DNA of 64,000 nt from CAYNYM01 sp049366815 (GTDB taxonomy: Bacteria > Desulfobacterota > DSM-4660 > Desulfatiglandales > HGW-15). The notes under the pieces are model-generated. The model searched no databases, was not told the DNA's origin, and saw only the letters and a list, made by a program, of their open reading frames with translations. Where the stretch lies: contig JBMNCO010000182.1 of assembly GCA_049366815.1 (NCBI GenBank), positions 29,682-93,681 on the forward strand. The letters run 5' to 3'. Positions 42,937-52,054 of this stretch are shown here, piece by piece (position 1 is the first letter of the stretch; the number at the start of each line of letters is the position of its first letter). Made by a program: the position numbers and the translations under genes.

Positions 42937-44247
42937 ATGATAAGGGCTCCGCGGCGCACCGGTTTGGTCTTTTTCCCGGCCTTCGATTGGGCGATCAGCC
43001 CGACCCATCCCGAACGGCAGGAACGACTTCTCTATACCCAGGACCAGGTCAGGGAGGAAGGCCTTCTGGACGTCGACGGCATCGTAGAGTACCGGGTTCG
43101 TCAGGCCGCTTACGAGGATATCCGCAGGGTGCACTTTTGCGTTCCGGATGAGGCCGGGGTCACCACAGAGAGCCACCTGATTTCAGCCGGCGGATGCCTT
43201 GTCGCCGCTGATGCCGTGCTCAAGGGCGAGGTGGAGAACGCCTTCGCCCTTGTCCGGCCGCCCGGCCATCACGCCAGGCGCGTGGTCCACGGAAATCGGG
43301 GGTTCTGCAACATCAACATCGAGGCCATCATGATCGAATATCTTCGAGACACCTATGGTATTCGCAGGGTGGCCATCGTGGACACCGACTGCCACCACGG
43401 TGACGGGACACAGGATATCTACTGGCATGATCCGGACACCCTCTTTATCTCCATCCATCAGGACGGCCGAACCCTTTATCCCGGAACCGGTTTTCCGGAA
43501 GAACGCGGAGGGCCCAACGCACAAGGGGCAACGGTCAATATCCCACTGCCTCCCCAGACAGGTGAAGAGGGGTTTCTTTATGTCCTCAACGAGCTTATTA
43601 TGCCCCTGCTCGAGCGGTTCAAGCCTGAAATCGTGATCAATTCCGCCGGTCAGGACAACCATTTCACCGATCCCATCACAAACATGAATTTCTCCGCCAG
43701 GGGGTATGCGGCACTGAATGCACGTCTCAGACCTGACATTGCCGTACTCGAGGGCGGATATGCCATAGAGGACGCCCTTCCCTACGTCAATGTAGGCATC
43801 ATTATGGCCATGGCGGGGCTGGATACCTCCTTTGTCAAGGAACCCAACTATGACAGGGATTACGAAGGCCAGCGACCGGAGGTCACCCGATATATTCAGG
43901 AACTGGTCGGCCGATTGTCTCTTGAATTTTTTGATGAAAAAGGACCCAAGACTTCTTACACTGAAGGTGAACTCATCCAGCGGGTCTCCAATGTCTACTA
44001 TGACACGGACGGGATACGAGAAACTCAGAATGAGAAGATCCGCTTCTGTTCCGATTGTGCCGGCGTACTCGGCATAGAATCAAGGGCCAGCACCGGTCAC
44101 AGCATCCTGGCGGTGCACATCCCCAGAAGGGCCTGCAGGAAATGCCAAGAGACGGGCCGTTCGTGGTTTGACAGCGCCGTCAAGGGAAAATCCTTCGACC
44201 ACGCCTACCTCCAGGATCGTGTCCAGGGCCTTTATGAGCGTGGATGA
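42937..44247 (+). CDS. Histone-deacetylase-family hydrolase with C-terminal zinc ribbon
   Basis: 436 residues. HDAC fold with RPPGHHARR (His111/112), VDTDCHHGDGTQ (Asp151 and His153 as likely zinc ligands) and NSAGQDNHFTDP carrying the third Asp. In bacteria such enzymes deacetylate acetylpolyamines or small amides. The C-terminal extension from about 365 has two CxxC knuckles (Cys371/374 and Cys400/403), a probable second zinc site not found in standard family members. It lies 4 bp after the HyuA-like gene and overlaps the next gene region. Confidence 0.88.
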   Translation: MIRAPRRTGLVFFPAFDWAISPTHPERQERLLYTQDQVREEGLLDVDGIVEYRVRQAAYEDIRRVHFCVPDEAGVTTESHLISAGGCLVAADAVLKGEVENAFALVRPPGHHARRVVHGNRGFCNINIEAIMIEYLRDTYGIRRVAIVDTDCHHGDGTQDIYWHDPDTLFISIHQDGRTLYPGTGFPEERGGPNAQGATVNIPLPPQTGEEGFLYVLNELIMPLLERFKPEIVINSAGQDNHFTDPITNMNFSARGYAALNARLRPDIAVLEGGYAIEDALPYVNVGIIMAMAGLDTSFVKEPNYDRDYEGQRPEVTRYIQELVGRLSLEFFDEKGPKTSYTEGELIQRVSNVYYDTDGIRETQNEKIRFCSDCAGVLGIESRASTGHSILAVHIPRRACRKCQETGRSWFDSAVKGKSFDHAYLQDRVQGLYERG

Positions 44248-44309
44248 GGTGCTTTCACCTCCTGTTCCCTGCACCGACCCCTCTGAGAGCGGTGCTTTTC
44301 AGGAAGGAG

Positions 44310-45332
44310 ATGAAAACACGGATATTTCTCCGCTCCACGCTCCGGGAAATCCATATGTCTGAAGACATCAGGGAAAAGCCTTATCTCACCCATGACGACA
44401 TCATCGGTCTGAACTTTATAAAAACACCATCCAGATACTATTTCAGGAGGCATTACCGTTCGGGTTTGCGTTCCCATATCATGGAGATTTTACATCCTGA
44501 GGCCCTGGAAAGAGAAAGAAACGGGGTGCCGATCAACGGCATCATGTCATTTCCAAGGGCCCGACCGAAAAAGGTCCTGAGAATCTTTCGGTCACGATTC
44601 GATGCACTGGAGGAGGCCGAAGAAGAGCCGCGCCGTGTCATGATGATCGAATCCTTTCTTGCCCCCGAACATATTGCGAGGTCAAACGAGTTTATCGTGG
44701 ACTATGTATTTTCCGGGACAAGGGATTTCCTCCTCTGCGGCATCCAGGAGTACATCAATGGGGAGGTCATAGACCCCTGGGACACCCTTGACGGTGATTA
44801 TTTCGCATCTCTCTATTGGCGCATGGGTTTTGCCAGGGAGGAGGGATGGCAGGAACGACTCAATAGCTGGATCGCAAGGGTCCGGAACCAGACAGAAGGG
44901 TTCGTCTCGAGCATCCGTCGCCTGATTCATGAGACAGGCCTTATCCCGGACCTTGCAGGGGTGGGGAATCTGATCCTGACCAGGGAAGCCGAGATCAAGC
45001 TGGTGGACATCAACAACGTCTCCAGGGTCCGGACCGAGCTTATCCCCTTGGACGACAGGGGTTACCCGGTCTGCGACAAATCCATTGAGGCCCTGTTTTT
45101 TCTCGAGCAAAAGATTCTCGGAAAAACTTCTCTTGAAGGGTGCCCGCTCTATCGGGTCGTTCTCGATCCTTTGCGGCGGAGGGAGGTTTCCGCGCTTGTC
45201 AAATCATTCCATACGGCCCTGTCGGAATGGGGCCTGTCCCGCAGGTCCTCCTATCCTTCGCCGGACGGGAAATTCTCATGCCAAGGGATCATTTTTTCAG
45301 AAACAGATACACGCCGAGACCAAACAGAATAA
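44310..45332 (+). CDS. Hypothetical protein, possibly of distant kinase fold
   Basis: 340 residues from ATG 44310 (AGGAAGGAG directly upstream); ATGs at 44244 (overlapping the HDAC stop) and 44355 are alternatives. No signal or membrane helices. The segment GNLILTREAEIKLVDINNVSRV resembles the catalytic-loop to DFG area of protein-kinase-like phosphotransferases, but no clear glycine loop is seen. It is coupled to the HyuA/HDAC genes, so it probably belongs to the same pathway. The last 44 bp overlap the convergent TauE gene. Confidence 0.65.
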   Translation: MKTRIFLRSTLREIHMSEDIREKPYLTHDDIIGLNFIKTPSRYYFRRHYRSGLRSHIMEILHPEALERERNGVPINGIMSFPRARPKKVLRIFRSRFDALEEAEEEPRRVMMIESFLAPEHIARSNEFIVDYVFSGTRDFLLCGIQEYINGEVIDPWDTLDGDYFASLYWRMGFAREEGWQERLNSWIARVRNQTEGFVSSIRRLIHETGLIPDLAGVGNLILTREAEIKLVDINNVSRVRTELIPLDDRGYPVCDKSIEALFFLEQKILGKTSLEGCPLYRVVLDPLRRREVSALVKSFHTALSEWGLSRRSSYPSPDGKFSCQGIIFSETDTRRDQTE

Positions 45333-45657
45333 AGGCGAAGATCTTTTTGAAATTCCCGGTTGAAACATGCTCCACCAGGCGGGCCCCCACCTGTGCACCG
45401 ATGACACCACCGATCCCGAGTAAAATACCCGCTCGATAATCTACGTTAGCGAGCCTGTTATGGGCAATCAGAGCCGATATGGAGATTACGAGTATGGCGA
45501 GAAAGGATGTGCCGACAGACCGTTGGGCCGAATAGCCCAGAAAAAGCAATAGGGGAACCATGAGAAATCCCCCGCCCAGCCCCGAAAATGAGGCCCCGAT
45601 CCCCACGAGAATTCCCGTGCCAACCATGAGAACGATACCGCCGCTTAAGGTCGTCAA
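45289..45657 (-). CDS. TauE/SafE-family membrane protein (half-length)
   Basis: 122 residues, TTG start with AGGAGA upstream. Four membrane helices with GIGASFSGLGGGFLMVPLLL and GGVIGAQVGARL, the repeat signature of the TauE/SafE anion exporters. Full-length members have about 250 residues and two such halves; single-half proteins exist and presumably dimerise. It exports sulfite or organosulfonates in characterised cases. Overlaps the 3' end of the convergent upstream gene by 44 bp. Confidence 0.8.
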   Translation of the reverse strand: MTTLSGGIVLMVGTGILVGIGASFSGLGGGFLMVPLLLFLGYSAQRSVGTSFLAILVISISALIAHNRLANVDYRAGILLGIGGVIGAQVGARLVEHVSTGNFKKIFAFILFGLGVYLFLKK

Positions 45658-45726
45658 AATGATTTTCTCCTTTCAAAACGCAACTGTTATTCCAGATTTC
45701 AATAATTGAGGCAATCCCACCCTCGA

Positions 45727-45951
45727 CTAATCCTTGTCCTTCAAGGCCTCCAACCTTTCGGCCGCCTTGTTGGCGTATTCACTTTCCGGGTATTTCTCCA
45801 GGATTTCCAGATACAACTGCCTTGCGTGAACCACGTTCCTTTGTACCTCCTCAAATTGTGCGGTTTCAAACATCTCTTCCGCCTTTTTCCCGGAACAGGC
45901 AAAAAGGGAAAGTCCCATCACCATAAACATCACAAGAACGATTTTCCTCAT
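45727..45951 (-). CDS. Small lipoprotein with TPR-like helix pair
   Basis: 74 residues. Signal peptide with the lipobox LFAC, so the mature protein starts at about Cys19. The remainder, ARQLYLEILEKYPESEYANK, is one TPR-like helical hairpin of the type repeated in BamD and YbgF. Too short to be a full TPR protein. It lies 70 bp upstream of the TauE gene on the same strand. Outer-membrane anchorage is likely; function unknown. Confidence 0.78.
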   Translation of the reverse strand: MRKIVLVMFMVMGLSLFACSGKKAEEMFETAQFEEVQRNVVHARQLYLEILEKYPESEYANKAAERLEALKDKD

Positions 45952-46010
45952 CTCGACTCCTTATTAAAGAATTCGTATGAGTTTAGCCGTTTGAACGAGC
46001 CCGGCAATTT

Positions 46011-46222
46011 GGACCATGGGAGTCTCTTTTTAAAAACGAAGGCCCATGGAAAAGACTAACATGTCCGGGGCAGCGTAAGCGGACGGCGGACCTATGTCAG
46101 GTGCTATCAGGCCTTGATTTTCATGGTTTTTCCCGGGTGGTGCTCCGTCCGCTTGAAACCTGGTTCCTGTGCGGACATCCGGGCACCGATTTTTCGTTTT
46201 TGAAAAGAGATTCCCATGGTCC
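46011..46222. repeat. Inverted repeats flanking repeat A copy 2
   Basis: The 30 bp at 46011-46040 match the reverse complement of 46193-46222 with two mismatches; both begin GGACCATGGGA when read inward. This gives the copy MITE-like terminal inverted repeats. The left arm is absent at copy 1. Confidence 0.65.
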
Positions 46223-46261
46223 CTCCGGAATGGGGTAATTTTCGAAAGCCTAAAGTGTTAC
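46046..46261 (+). repeat. Repeat family A, copy 2 (216 bp)
   Basis: About 95% identical to copy 1 and of the same length. On the minus strand GGAGGGACC precedes an ATG at 46216 opening a 36-codon frame (starting MGISFQKRKIGAR); the same frame is cut by a TAG in copy 1. Lies in the gap between a lipoprotein gene and an MFS gene. Confidence 0.85.
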
Positions 46262-46329
46262 AAAAATTCGTTGAATGTCTGCCCCCGGATCATCATTCCC
46301 ACCGCAGGCCTGACATGCCCGATACCCTC

Positions 46330-47712
46330 CTATCCCGGTCTTCTGTATTCATTACGATTTTTCAACTTCAGCCCGCCGAAAATGAGGATACCGGAGAGAA
46401 ACAGGACAAAATACCAGGGAAAGGCGTAGAGGGATTTCACAAATACCTGCGACTCCAGTTCATCGCCCGTTACGAGGGGGCGAATCAGGGCTTCGTGATC
46501 GCGCAATGAGGCGATCAGAACGGAGTATAGTACACCGATGATGCCGTAGGCCAGATTAAACGAAAGGCCTTTGAAACTGAGTACGGTTGCGCGTTGTTCC
46601 GAGCCGGCGACACGGTTAAGGTAATGGCTCTGAAAAAAGCTGTTCATATACATGACGCAGAAGATCAATGCCATGGGTAGAATGCCGATAATGGGCAGCA
46701 TCAAGACCATGCCCGCCAGCCCCAACAGGGTGACCACACTCATGACAGTCAGGTTGAAAATCGGGGAGTGCCTTTCAACGAGTTTATGACACACTCGGGG
46801 GATGAACAGACCCAGGATGGACATGAGGGAAGCGATGACCCCAAAGGATGCTTCCGGAAGATGGATAAGCCTGTAATACTGACTTCCCAGGGTGACTATC
46901 ATCCGAACGGTGCTGTCAAAGACCAGTCCAGCCAGGATGACTACCAGGGCGAAGGGCGTGTATAAAAGCCATCGTCCGGCAGCCGCTGTCAATTTTACCG
47001 CCTGTGTGATAGATTTTGCGCATCCCTTTTCCGACCGGCATGCCCCATCGGGGACACTGTCCATCTCACGCATACGCAGGGCGATGAGCAAGGTCAGAAC
47101 GGCCATGATCAGGGTGAGAAAAAGGGGGATACGCAGGGTGATCTCCTGTGTTACCCGGATATTGAGTCCCAACCGCGTCGCGACCCACTGCATCAGAGAC
47201 GGATCGTAGACGGCCGCTCCCACACTCATGGCCGCCATATAGGCCATGGACTTGACGACCATCTCCCTCTCCAGGACACGGGGCCAAGCGTCGGCCATAC
47301 CCTGCTCCGTCAACGTGTCGTAGGCGATGGCTTCATCGGCTCCGCTGGCGGCGGCTTCTGCGGCACCGCTCAAGATCCTGTTGCAGAGGAAAAACACGAA
47401 AAGGAGGGTGGCGTTGCCACGGGGAACAAAGCAAAGCAGAGCCATCTCCAGGACCATGAGCAGGCCGGAAAACACCAAAAGGTTTCGGCGGCCCACGACA
47501 TCGGCCATTGCGCCCGAGGGCACCTCCAGCAGAACTATTGCGGCCGCCCACGCGGCATTGAGCAGCGCAAACTGTTCCAGTGTCAATCCAAAGTCCAGGA
47601 AAAGAATGGCAAAAACCGGATAATAGAATCGCGTATTGAAAGTCACCCGAAATGCAATAAACAGTCGAACATTTCGAATTTTAAACGGCGATTTTTTCTT
47701 AAGATTTTCCAC
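46330..47712 (-). CDS. Major facilitator superfamily transporter
   Basis: 460 residues from a GTG at 47712; a longer frame to 47832 begins with about 40 residues of disordered, Pro/Arg-rich sequence. About 12 membrane helices. The first loop has the MFS motif GAMADVVGRRNLL after helix 2. The first half is well conserved, and the central loop near residue 225 is charged. Substrate unknown. It is followed by repeat A at its 3' side and has no operon partner. Confidence 0.82.
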   Translation of the reverse strand: MENLKKKSPFKIRNVRLFIAFRVTFNTRFYYPVFAILFLDFGLTLEQFALLNAAWAAAIVLLEVPSGAMADVVGRRNLLVFSGLLMVLEMALLCFVPRGNATLLFVFFLCNRILSGAAEAAASGADEAIAYDTLTEQGMADAWPRVLEREMVVKSMAYMAAMSVGAAVYDPSLMQWVATRLGLNIRVTQEITLRIPLFLTLIMAVLTLLIALRMREMDSVPDGACRSEKGCAKSITQAVKLTAAAGRWLLYTPFALVVILAGLVFDSTVRMIVTLGSQYYRLIHLPEASFGVIASLMSILGLFIPRVCHKLVERHSPIFNLTVMSVVTLLGLAGMVLMLPIIGILPMALIFCVMYMNSFFQSHYLNRVAGSEQRATVLSFKGLSFNLAYGIIGVLYSVLIASLRDHEALIRPLVTGDELESQVFVKSLYAFPWYFVLFLSGILIFGGLKLKNRNEYRRPG

Positions 47713-48064
47713 AGGAACTTTTCTTATTCTGGGAATGCCTACAGTCGAAGGAAATGATTCAGCCCTTGAGGCATCGCCGCGCACGGTGTGGTCAGGCCGA
47801 CGTTGAGGGGGTCGCGCGGAAGGCCCTGTCACTCGGGGCCTTCCGCGCTGTTGGCCTGTTTTTTATTCCCCGGAAATTGCCTTCTCAATGTCCTGGGTGG
47901 TCGTAGCCCAGCTCAATAGTTGCCTCGACGGTCCCAGGGTACAGCCTGCCGGGCAAATGGAGGCCCCGCGTTGTCCGCGGCGTCCGATACGATGATTCTC
48001 ATAGAGTCCTGGTTCCTCCCTGCCCCGGTGATTCAAAGAAACACATGATGTACCCGCGGGACGC
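47713..48064. other. Intergenic region between the MFS and Tm-1-like genes
   Basis: No supported gene. A 73-codon frame on the minus strand (47863-48084) ends in a stretch that reads like the tail of an enzyme (CPAGCTLGPS), but the rest has no likeness and it overlaps the Tm-1-like gene. Confidence 0.4.
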
Positions 48065-49312
48065 TCATCCCTCTGGATTTCCATTTATTTTCGCGCTTTT
48101 TTCAATAAGACCCAGCATCATTTTGACGGCTTCCGCGGAAAATTCGGGATCATTGATATTATGATCGAGTTCCAGGACGGGAATCCCATCACGCAGGTTT
48201 GCCTTAAGGGCATCAAACAAGGCACGATCCGTGTCCCAGTCGCAGAAGGGTTGCCCCTCACCATCAAGAATGGACACGCCCCTGAGGGGCAGCAGGAACC
48301 CAACCGGACCCTTTGCGGCATTTGCCTTTTCGGCGAAGACCCTGCCCATTTTTTCGTTTTCCTCCTTGTTAGTGCGCATGAGCGTCACTGAAGGATTCCA
48401 TGGGTAAAAACTCCGCTTTCCGTTCCTGTACTTCTCAGGCACAGACGCCATACTCCCGAAGTTGGCCATGTCCACACAACCCGGCACAATGAGGTGTGGT
48501 ATGCCCAATTGACCGGCGGCATCCAACCGTTCAGGCCCCGCATCGAATACCCCACCGCACACGGTATCGGCCCATTCGGTCGTCGTTATGTCAAGGACCG
48601 CGTCAACCAGGCCTTCCTTTATGAGGCTCTCCATGGCCTTGCCGCCCGTCCCGGTCGCATGGAAGGCCAGGACTTCATATCCTTTCTCTGCAAGTTGATC
48701 AATGCACGCATTGACGCATTCCGTCGTATTGCCGAACATGGATGCAGCGATGATCGGCCTGTCCTCCCTCCGCTCCGGGATATCGGCCTCAACCATGCCG
48801 CATATCGCACCGGCCGCACGCGAAAAGATGATTCTCGAGATGCGGTTTACACCCGCCACATCGACTATTGAGGGAATCATCGTGATATCCTTTGTGCCCA
48901 CATAGGCCGCAACATCGCCGGATGCCGTCGTCGATACGCAGACTTTCGGCACACCCACCGGCAAGACCCGCATCGAAGCTGTGACAACGGTGGTTCCTCC
49001 CGTGCCCCCCATGCCGAAGACAGCGTCGATCCTGCCCCCGTCCCAAAGCGATTTGGTTATTTCCGCCGCGCCCGCACACATGACCTTCATGGCTTCTCCA
49101 CGGTCCTTCCGCCGGCGAAGATCCTCAAGCGTGCCCCCACCGGCCTCGGCCACCTCGCCGGCGCTCACATCCACTGGAAAGAGATCCGTCGACCCCATGA
49201 CACCCGTATTGACACTCACCACTTCGTGGCCTCCGGCAAGTATTCTTTCACGTACAAACGCATACTCCACGCCTTTCGTGTCAAAGGCACCGATCATACA
49301 TATACGCTTCAT
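48065..49312 (-). CDS. Tm-1-like ATP-binding domain protein (UPF0261 family)
   Basis: 415 residues. N-terminal MIGAFDTKG and GVMGSTDLFPVDVS, the phosphate-binding GMGGTGGTTVVTASM, a middle SRAAGAICGM, and the C-terminal VPGCVDMANFG are signatures of the Tm-1/UPF0261 family. A plant member binds a viral replicase; the bacterial role is unknown, and it often lies near TIM-barrel enzyme or transporter genes. AGGAG precedes the ATG. It is divergent from an MFS transporter gene, and the pair may share a pathway. Confidence 0.9.
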   Translation of the reverse strand: MKRICMIGAFDTKGVEYAFVRERILAGGHEVVSVNTGVMGSTDLFPVDVSAGEVAEAGGGTLEDLRRRKDRGEAMKVMCAGAAEITKSLWDGGRIDAVFGMGGTGGTTVVTASMRVLPVGVPKVCVSTTASGDVAAYVGTKDITMIPSIVDVAGVNRISRIIFSRAAGAICGMVEADIPERREDRPIIAASMFGNTTECVNACIDQLAEKGYEVLAFHATGTGGKAMESLIKEGLVDAVLDITTTEWADTVCGGVFDAGPERLDAAGQLGIPHLIVPGCVDMANFGSMASVPEKYRNGKRSFYPWNPSVTLMRTNKEENEKMGRVFAEKANAAKGPVGFLLPLRGVSILDGEGQPFCDWDTDRALFDALKANLRDGIPVLELDHNINDPEFSAEAVKMMLGLIEKSAKINGNPEG

Positions 49313-49467
49313 ACATTCATCTCCTCTGAAAACGCGCAGGTTCGATCTTCCCTTTCCCTGTCAAGTTCAATCACCCCGTTTAGGAGCATAACTTTTATCC
49401 CTTGTCGCCGTGCGTGACATCTGGTAGAGAGGTAAACTTCGATGTATTCTATCACGGTGAACCGGAA

Positions 49468-50823
49468 GTGAAAACCAATAAGCCAAGGATGTATTATGGA
49501 TGGGTAATCGTCGCGGTTTCCTACATTACCCTGTTCTTTTCCGTGGGTCTGCGTAACTCCTTCGGGGTCTTCTTCATTGCAATCCTCCATGAATACGGAT
49601 GGGGCAGGGCCGAGACAGCCGGAGCCTTTTCTCTGGCCATGATCGCCCACGCTCTCTTTGCCCCGGTAACCGGAACACTGGTGGATCGGTTCGGCCCCCG
49701 GATGCTCTTTCCCTTCGGAGCGATCCTCCTCATCATCGGCCTTGTTGCCTGCAGTTTCATAGCCGCCATTTGGCACCTTTATCTTTTCTTTGGCGTATTC
49801 GTCGCCGTCGGCATCAATACGCTCAGCTACGCGCCCCACATGTCCATCATTCCCAAATGGTTTATCAGGAAAAGGGGACTTGCAAGCGGAATCGTCCTGG
49901 CGGGGATCGGCATGGGGACCATGTTTATCCTTCCTCTGGTCGAATACCTGATTGGCATCATGGGCTGGCGTTCCGCCTATCTCGTCCTGGCAGGCATTGT
50001 CCTTTGCGTCGTCGTCCCTTGCAACGCCCTTCTTCAACGACGAAGTCCCCGTGAGGTCGGACAGCATCCGGACGGGATCGCACCTGATTCCAAACGGCCT
50101 CCTATTTCCTCAAAAGCAAAATGCCCTCAGCCCGGTGATGACCATTTTCCGCCAGGGGGCTGGTCCCTGAAAGCCGCACTTTCGACCAGCGCCTTCAGGT
50201 TCCTCTTTTTGACCACCTTTACCAATGGATTCCTGATCAATTTGCTCCTGGTACACCAGGCCGTTCATATGGTTGACATAGGCTACAGCGAAATGCTTGC
50301 CGCATCTCTGGTGGGCGTGGTCAGTCTTCTCGGATCCTTAAGCGGCATCGGATACGGCTTCGTCTCGGATCGCATAGGCCGTGAAACAGGTTATACCATT
50401 GGAAACGGCCTGGCCTTCTCAGGTCTTTTGTTTCTTCTCTTCATGAGGGACACATCCTCCACTCTCATGCTCTATGCCTTTGTCTTCCTATACGGAATCG
50501 GGTACGGGGCCATTCCCCCTATGACGGCCAGTGCCACCGGGGATCTGTTCCCCGGCAACGCCCTGGGCCGCATCCTGGCCATGCAGTCCATAGGATTCGG
50601 CATGGGGGCGGCCCTTGGTGCCTACGCCGGAGGATGCTTTTATGATCAGATGAAGAGTTACGAGATCCCCTTTGTACTTCTACTCTTCAGCATCGTCCTG
50701 GGGGTTCTGGGCATCTGGCTCGCAGCCCCGCGGCGGATGCGGTATCGCAGGAGTTCCCTGGATTTTGATCCTGAGAATCCTGTTGAGCACGGAATCTGCC
50801 GCTCCAAGCAGGGGCCGGCATGA
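49468..50823 (+). CDS. MFS transporter of the monocarboxylate/oxalate-formate type
   Basis: 451 residues from GTG 49468; ATG 49489 is possible. 12 helices. The first helix motif YYGWVIVAVSYITLFFSVGLRNSFGVFF and VDRFGPRMLF after helix 2 are typical of the OFA/monocarboxylate subgroup, which exchanges or imports small carboxylates. A central loop of about 40 residues carries His/Pro-rich sequence. Divergent from the Tm-1-like gene. Substrate not determined. Confidence 0.88.
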   Translation: MKTNKPRMYYGWVIVAVSYITLFFSVGLRNSFGVFFIAILHEYGWGRAETAGAFSLAMIAHALFAPVTGTLVDRFGPRMLFPFGAILLIIGLVACSFIAAIWHLYLFFGVFVAVGINTLSYAPHMSIIPKWFIRKRGLASGIVLAGIGMGTMFILPLVEYLIGIMGWRSAYLVLAGIVLCVVVPCNALLQRRSPREVGQHPDGIAPDSKRPPISSKAKCPQPGDDHFPPGGWSLKAALSTSAFRFLFLTTFTNGFLINLLLVHQAVHMVDIGYSEMLAASLVGVVSLLGSLSGIGYGFVSDRIGRETGYTIGNGLAFSGLLFLLFMRDTSSTLMLYAFVFLYGIGYGAIPPMTASATGDLFPGNALGRILAMQSIGFGMGAALGAYAGGCFYDQMKSYEIPFVLLLFSIVLGVLGIWLAAPRRMRYRRSSLDFDPENPVEHGICRSKQGPA

Positions 50824-50979
50824 TCTCTCGCAGGTGCTTCGGGGAGAGAGGCCGTCTTGACCTTTTTCATTTAGTCATTAATATATAGGACATTTTCACA
50901 CCACACAAAACAATAAATCCACGGCTTGATTCTTCTAGACATCTGAATCGGGTATGGCTCCAGAAAGAGAGGTAACAAC

Positions 50980-51417
50980 TTGCATAAAGAGAGCATTTCA
51001 GATCCTCAATTAAATGAGATACTGGCGATTGTGGGTTGGGTCAAAGAATACTGCGACCAAATGCACGCTGAAATCATCAGGAAGGGATGGCGGGTTGAAT
51101 CATTGACAACCCGATATCATATCAGCCAGTGGACAGAATCGATCTCTGCTTTCACAGCCCAAACAACCATAATACCTTGCCCTTCATGCCAGGGATCGAT
51201 CCCATTGCAACTGGACATAAAATTGTTGACCGATATCATCATTTCCTTATTAAAAGACAAAGCTAAAAATTGTCTAATTGATTCCGATTTCGTAAAAAAC
51301 AGGATAGCGGAAAGCGCGGACGTACATCTCATAGCATGCGAAGGCCATAATGAGGACTGTATGTTCAGTGCCAAGGGGTGCATAGCCCTTTCAGACCTCT
51401 TACCTTTCTTTCGATAA
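50980..51417 (+). CDS. Hypothetical protein with Cys pairs
   Basis: 145 residues, TTG start with GAGAGG upstream. No signal or membrane helix. IPCPSCQGSIP and CEGHNEDCMFSAKGC offer five or six cysteines that could bind a metal; the rest is helical. Coding codon use is like the neighbours. No family recognised. A family B repeat follows about 80 bp downstream. Confidence 0.6.
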   Translation: MHKESISDPQLNEILAIVGWVKEYCDQMHAEIIRKGWRVESLTTRYHISQWTESISAFTAQTTIIPCPSCQGSIPLQLDIKLLTDIIISLLKDKAKNCLIDSDFVKNRIAESADVHLIACEGHNEDCMFSAKGCIALSDLLPFFR

Positions 51418-51497
51418 AAAATGCATCATGCCCTTGTCCCCTTCTTCAAAACCTGAAAGCTTGGGGCCGCTTTCCTTGTCTCGAAAAGCGAAATAGT

Positions 51498-51647
51498 GCG
51501 CATCCGGAAATGAGCATTCCCGGATTCGCGCCGACAGCCCCAGCGCTCAAATATCAGCAAAAGCTATGCAAAGACAAGGCATTAGGCTGACCGCTGAATG
51601 CCGATAGCAGACCGCTCCATCCGGAAATCATCTGTTTCCGGATGGAG
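51498..51647 (-). repeat. Repeat family B, copy 4 (full length, minus orientation)
   Basis: One end is a hairpin CTCCATCCGGAAA / TTTCCGGATGGAG, a perfect 13-bp stem at 51615-51647. The other is GCGC-ATCCGG/CCGGAT-GCGC at about 51498-51531. Between them lies the family core (GCATTCAGCGGTCAGCCTAATGC when read on the minus strand is 23 nt, itself a weak hairpin). Lies after the Cys-rich hypothetical gene. Confidence 0.8.
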
Positions 51648-52054
51648 GCGGAATAGGCAAATCACTCGATATGACAGCTATTTTACTTGATGTTTTCAAC
51701 AATATTCATTAAAAGACACTTTGAAGTTCTTTTACAAGATAACGGTCATAGAGACAACGCCGGCCCTATAAAATTAAAGATACCACTTTTGATAAACATC
51801 AAATCCATATTCCCACACTTCGCTGCTTTTTGATATCTTTAACAGGACCTTTCTTAAGACTTTTGTTTATGAAAAGTTAGGACTATTTCGTTTCCTCTAT
51901 ACATTACTGCGAAGTTCCACTCTGCCGGGTCTTTGGGCCGTTGCTGCGGATGCCCACCCAGTCAGACGGGAGCTTTATCCCTCGATGGCACGGGGGGACG
52001 ACACCGTCGAATGCCTCGGTGCAGTCTTTTCATACCATATGACCTTAGAAGGCC
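51648..52054. other. AT-rich gap upstream of the sensor kinase gene
   Basis: No gene seen. It contains the FNR-like site listed next. The A+T content is higher than in the flanking genes. Confidence 0.5.
51789..51802. promoter_or_regulatory. FNR/CRP-type site TTGAT-N4-ATCAA
   Basis: TTGATAAACATCAA matches the FNR consensus exactly and extends to TTTGAT/ATCAAA. It lies about 255 bp upstream of the kinase start. A -10 box at the right distance is not obvious. Confidence 0.5.

Noticed and set aside
45679..45694. Minus-strand TGGAATAACAGTTGCG as a sigma-54 promoter for TauE
   Set aside because: The start would lie inside or after the ribosome binding site of the TTG start codon, leaving no room for translation.
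47863..48084. 73-codon frame ending CPAGCTLGPS... between MFS and Tm-1-like genes
   Set aside because: Part of it recalls an enzyme tail, but the frame overlaps the Tm-1-like gene and has no ribosome site; at most a degraded fragment.
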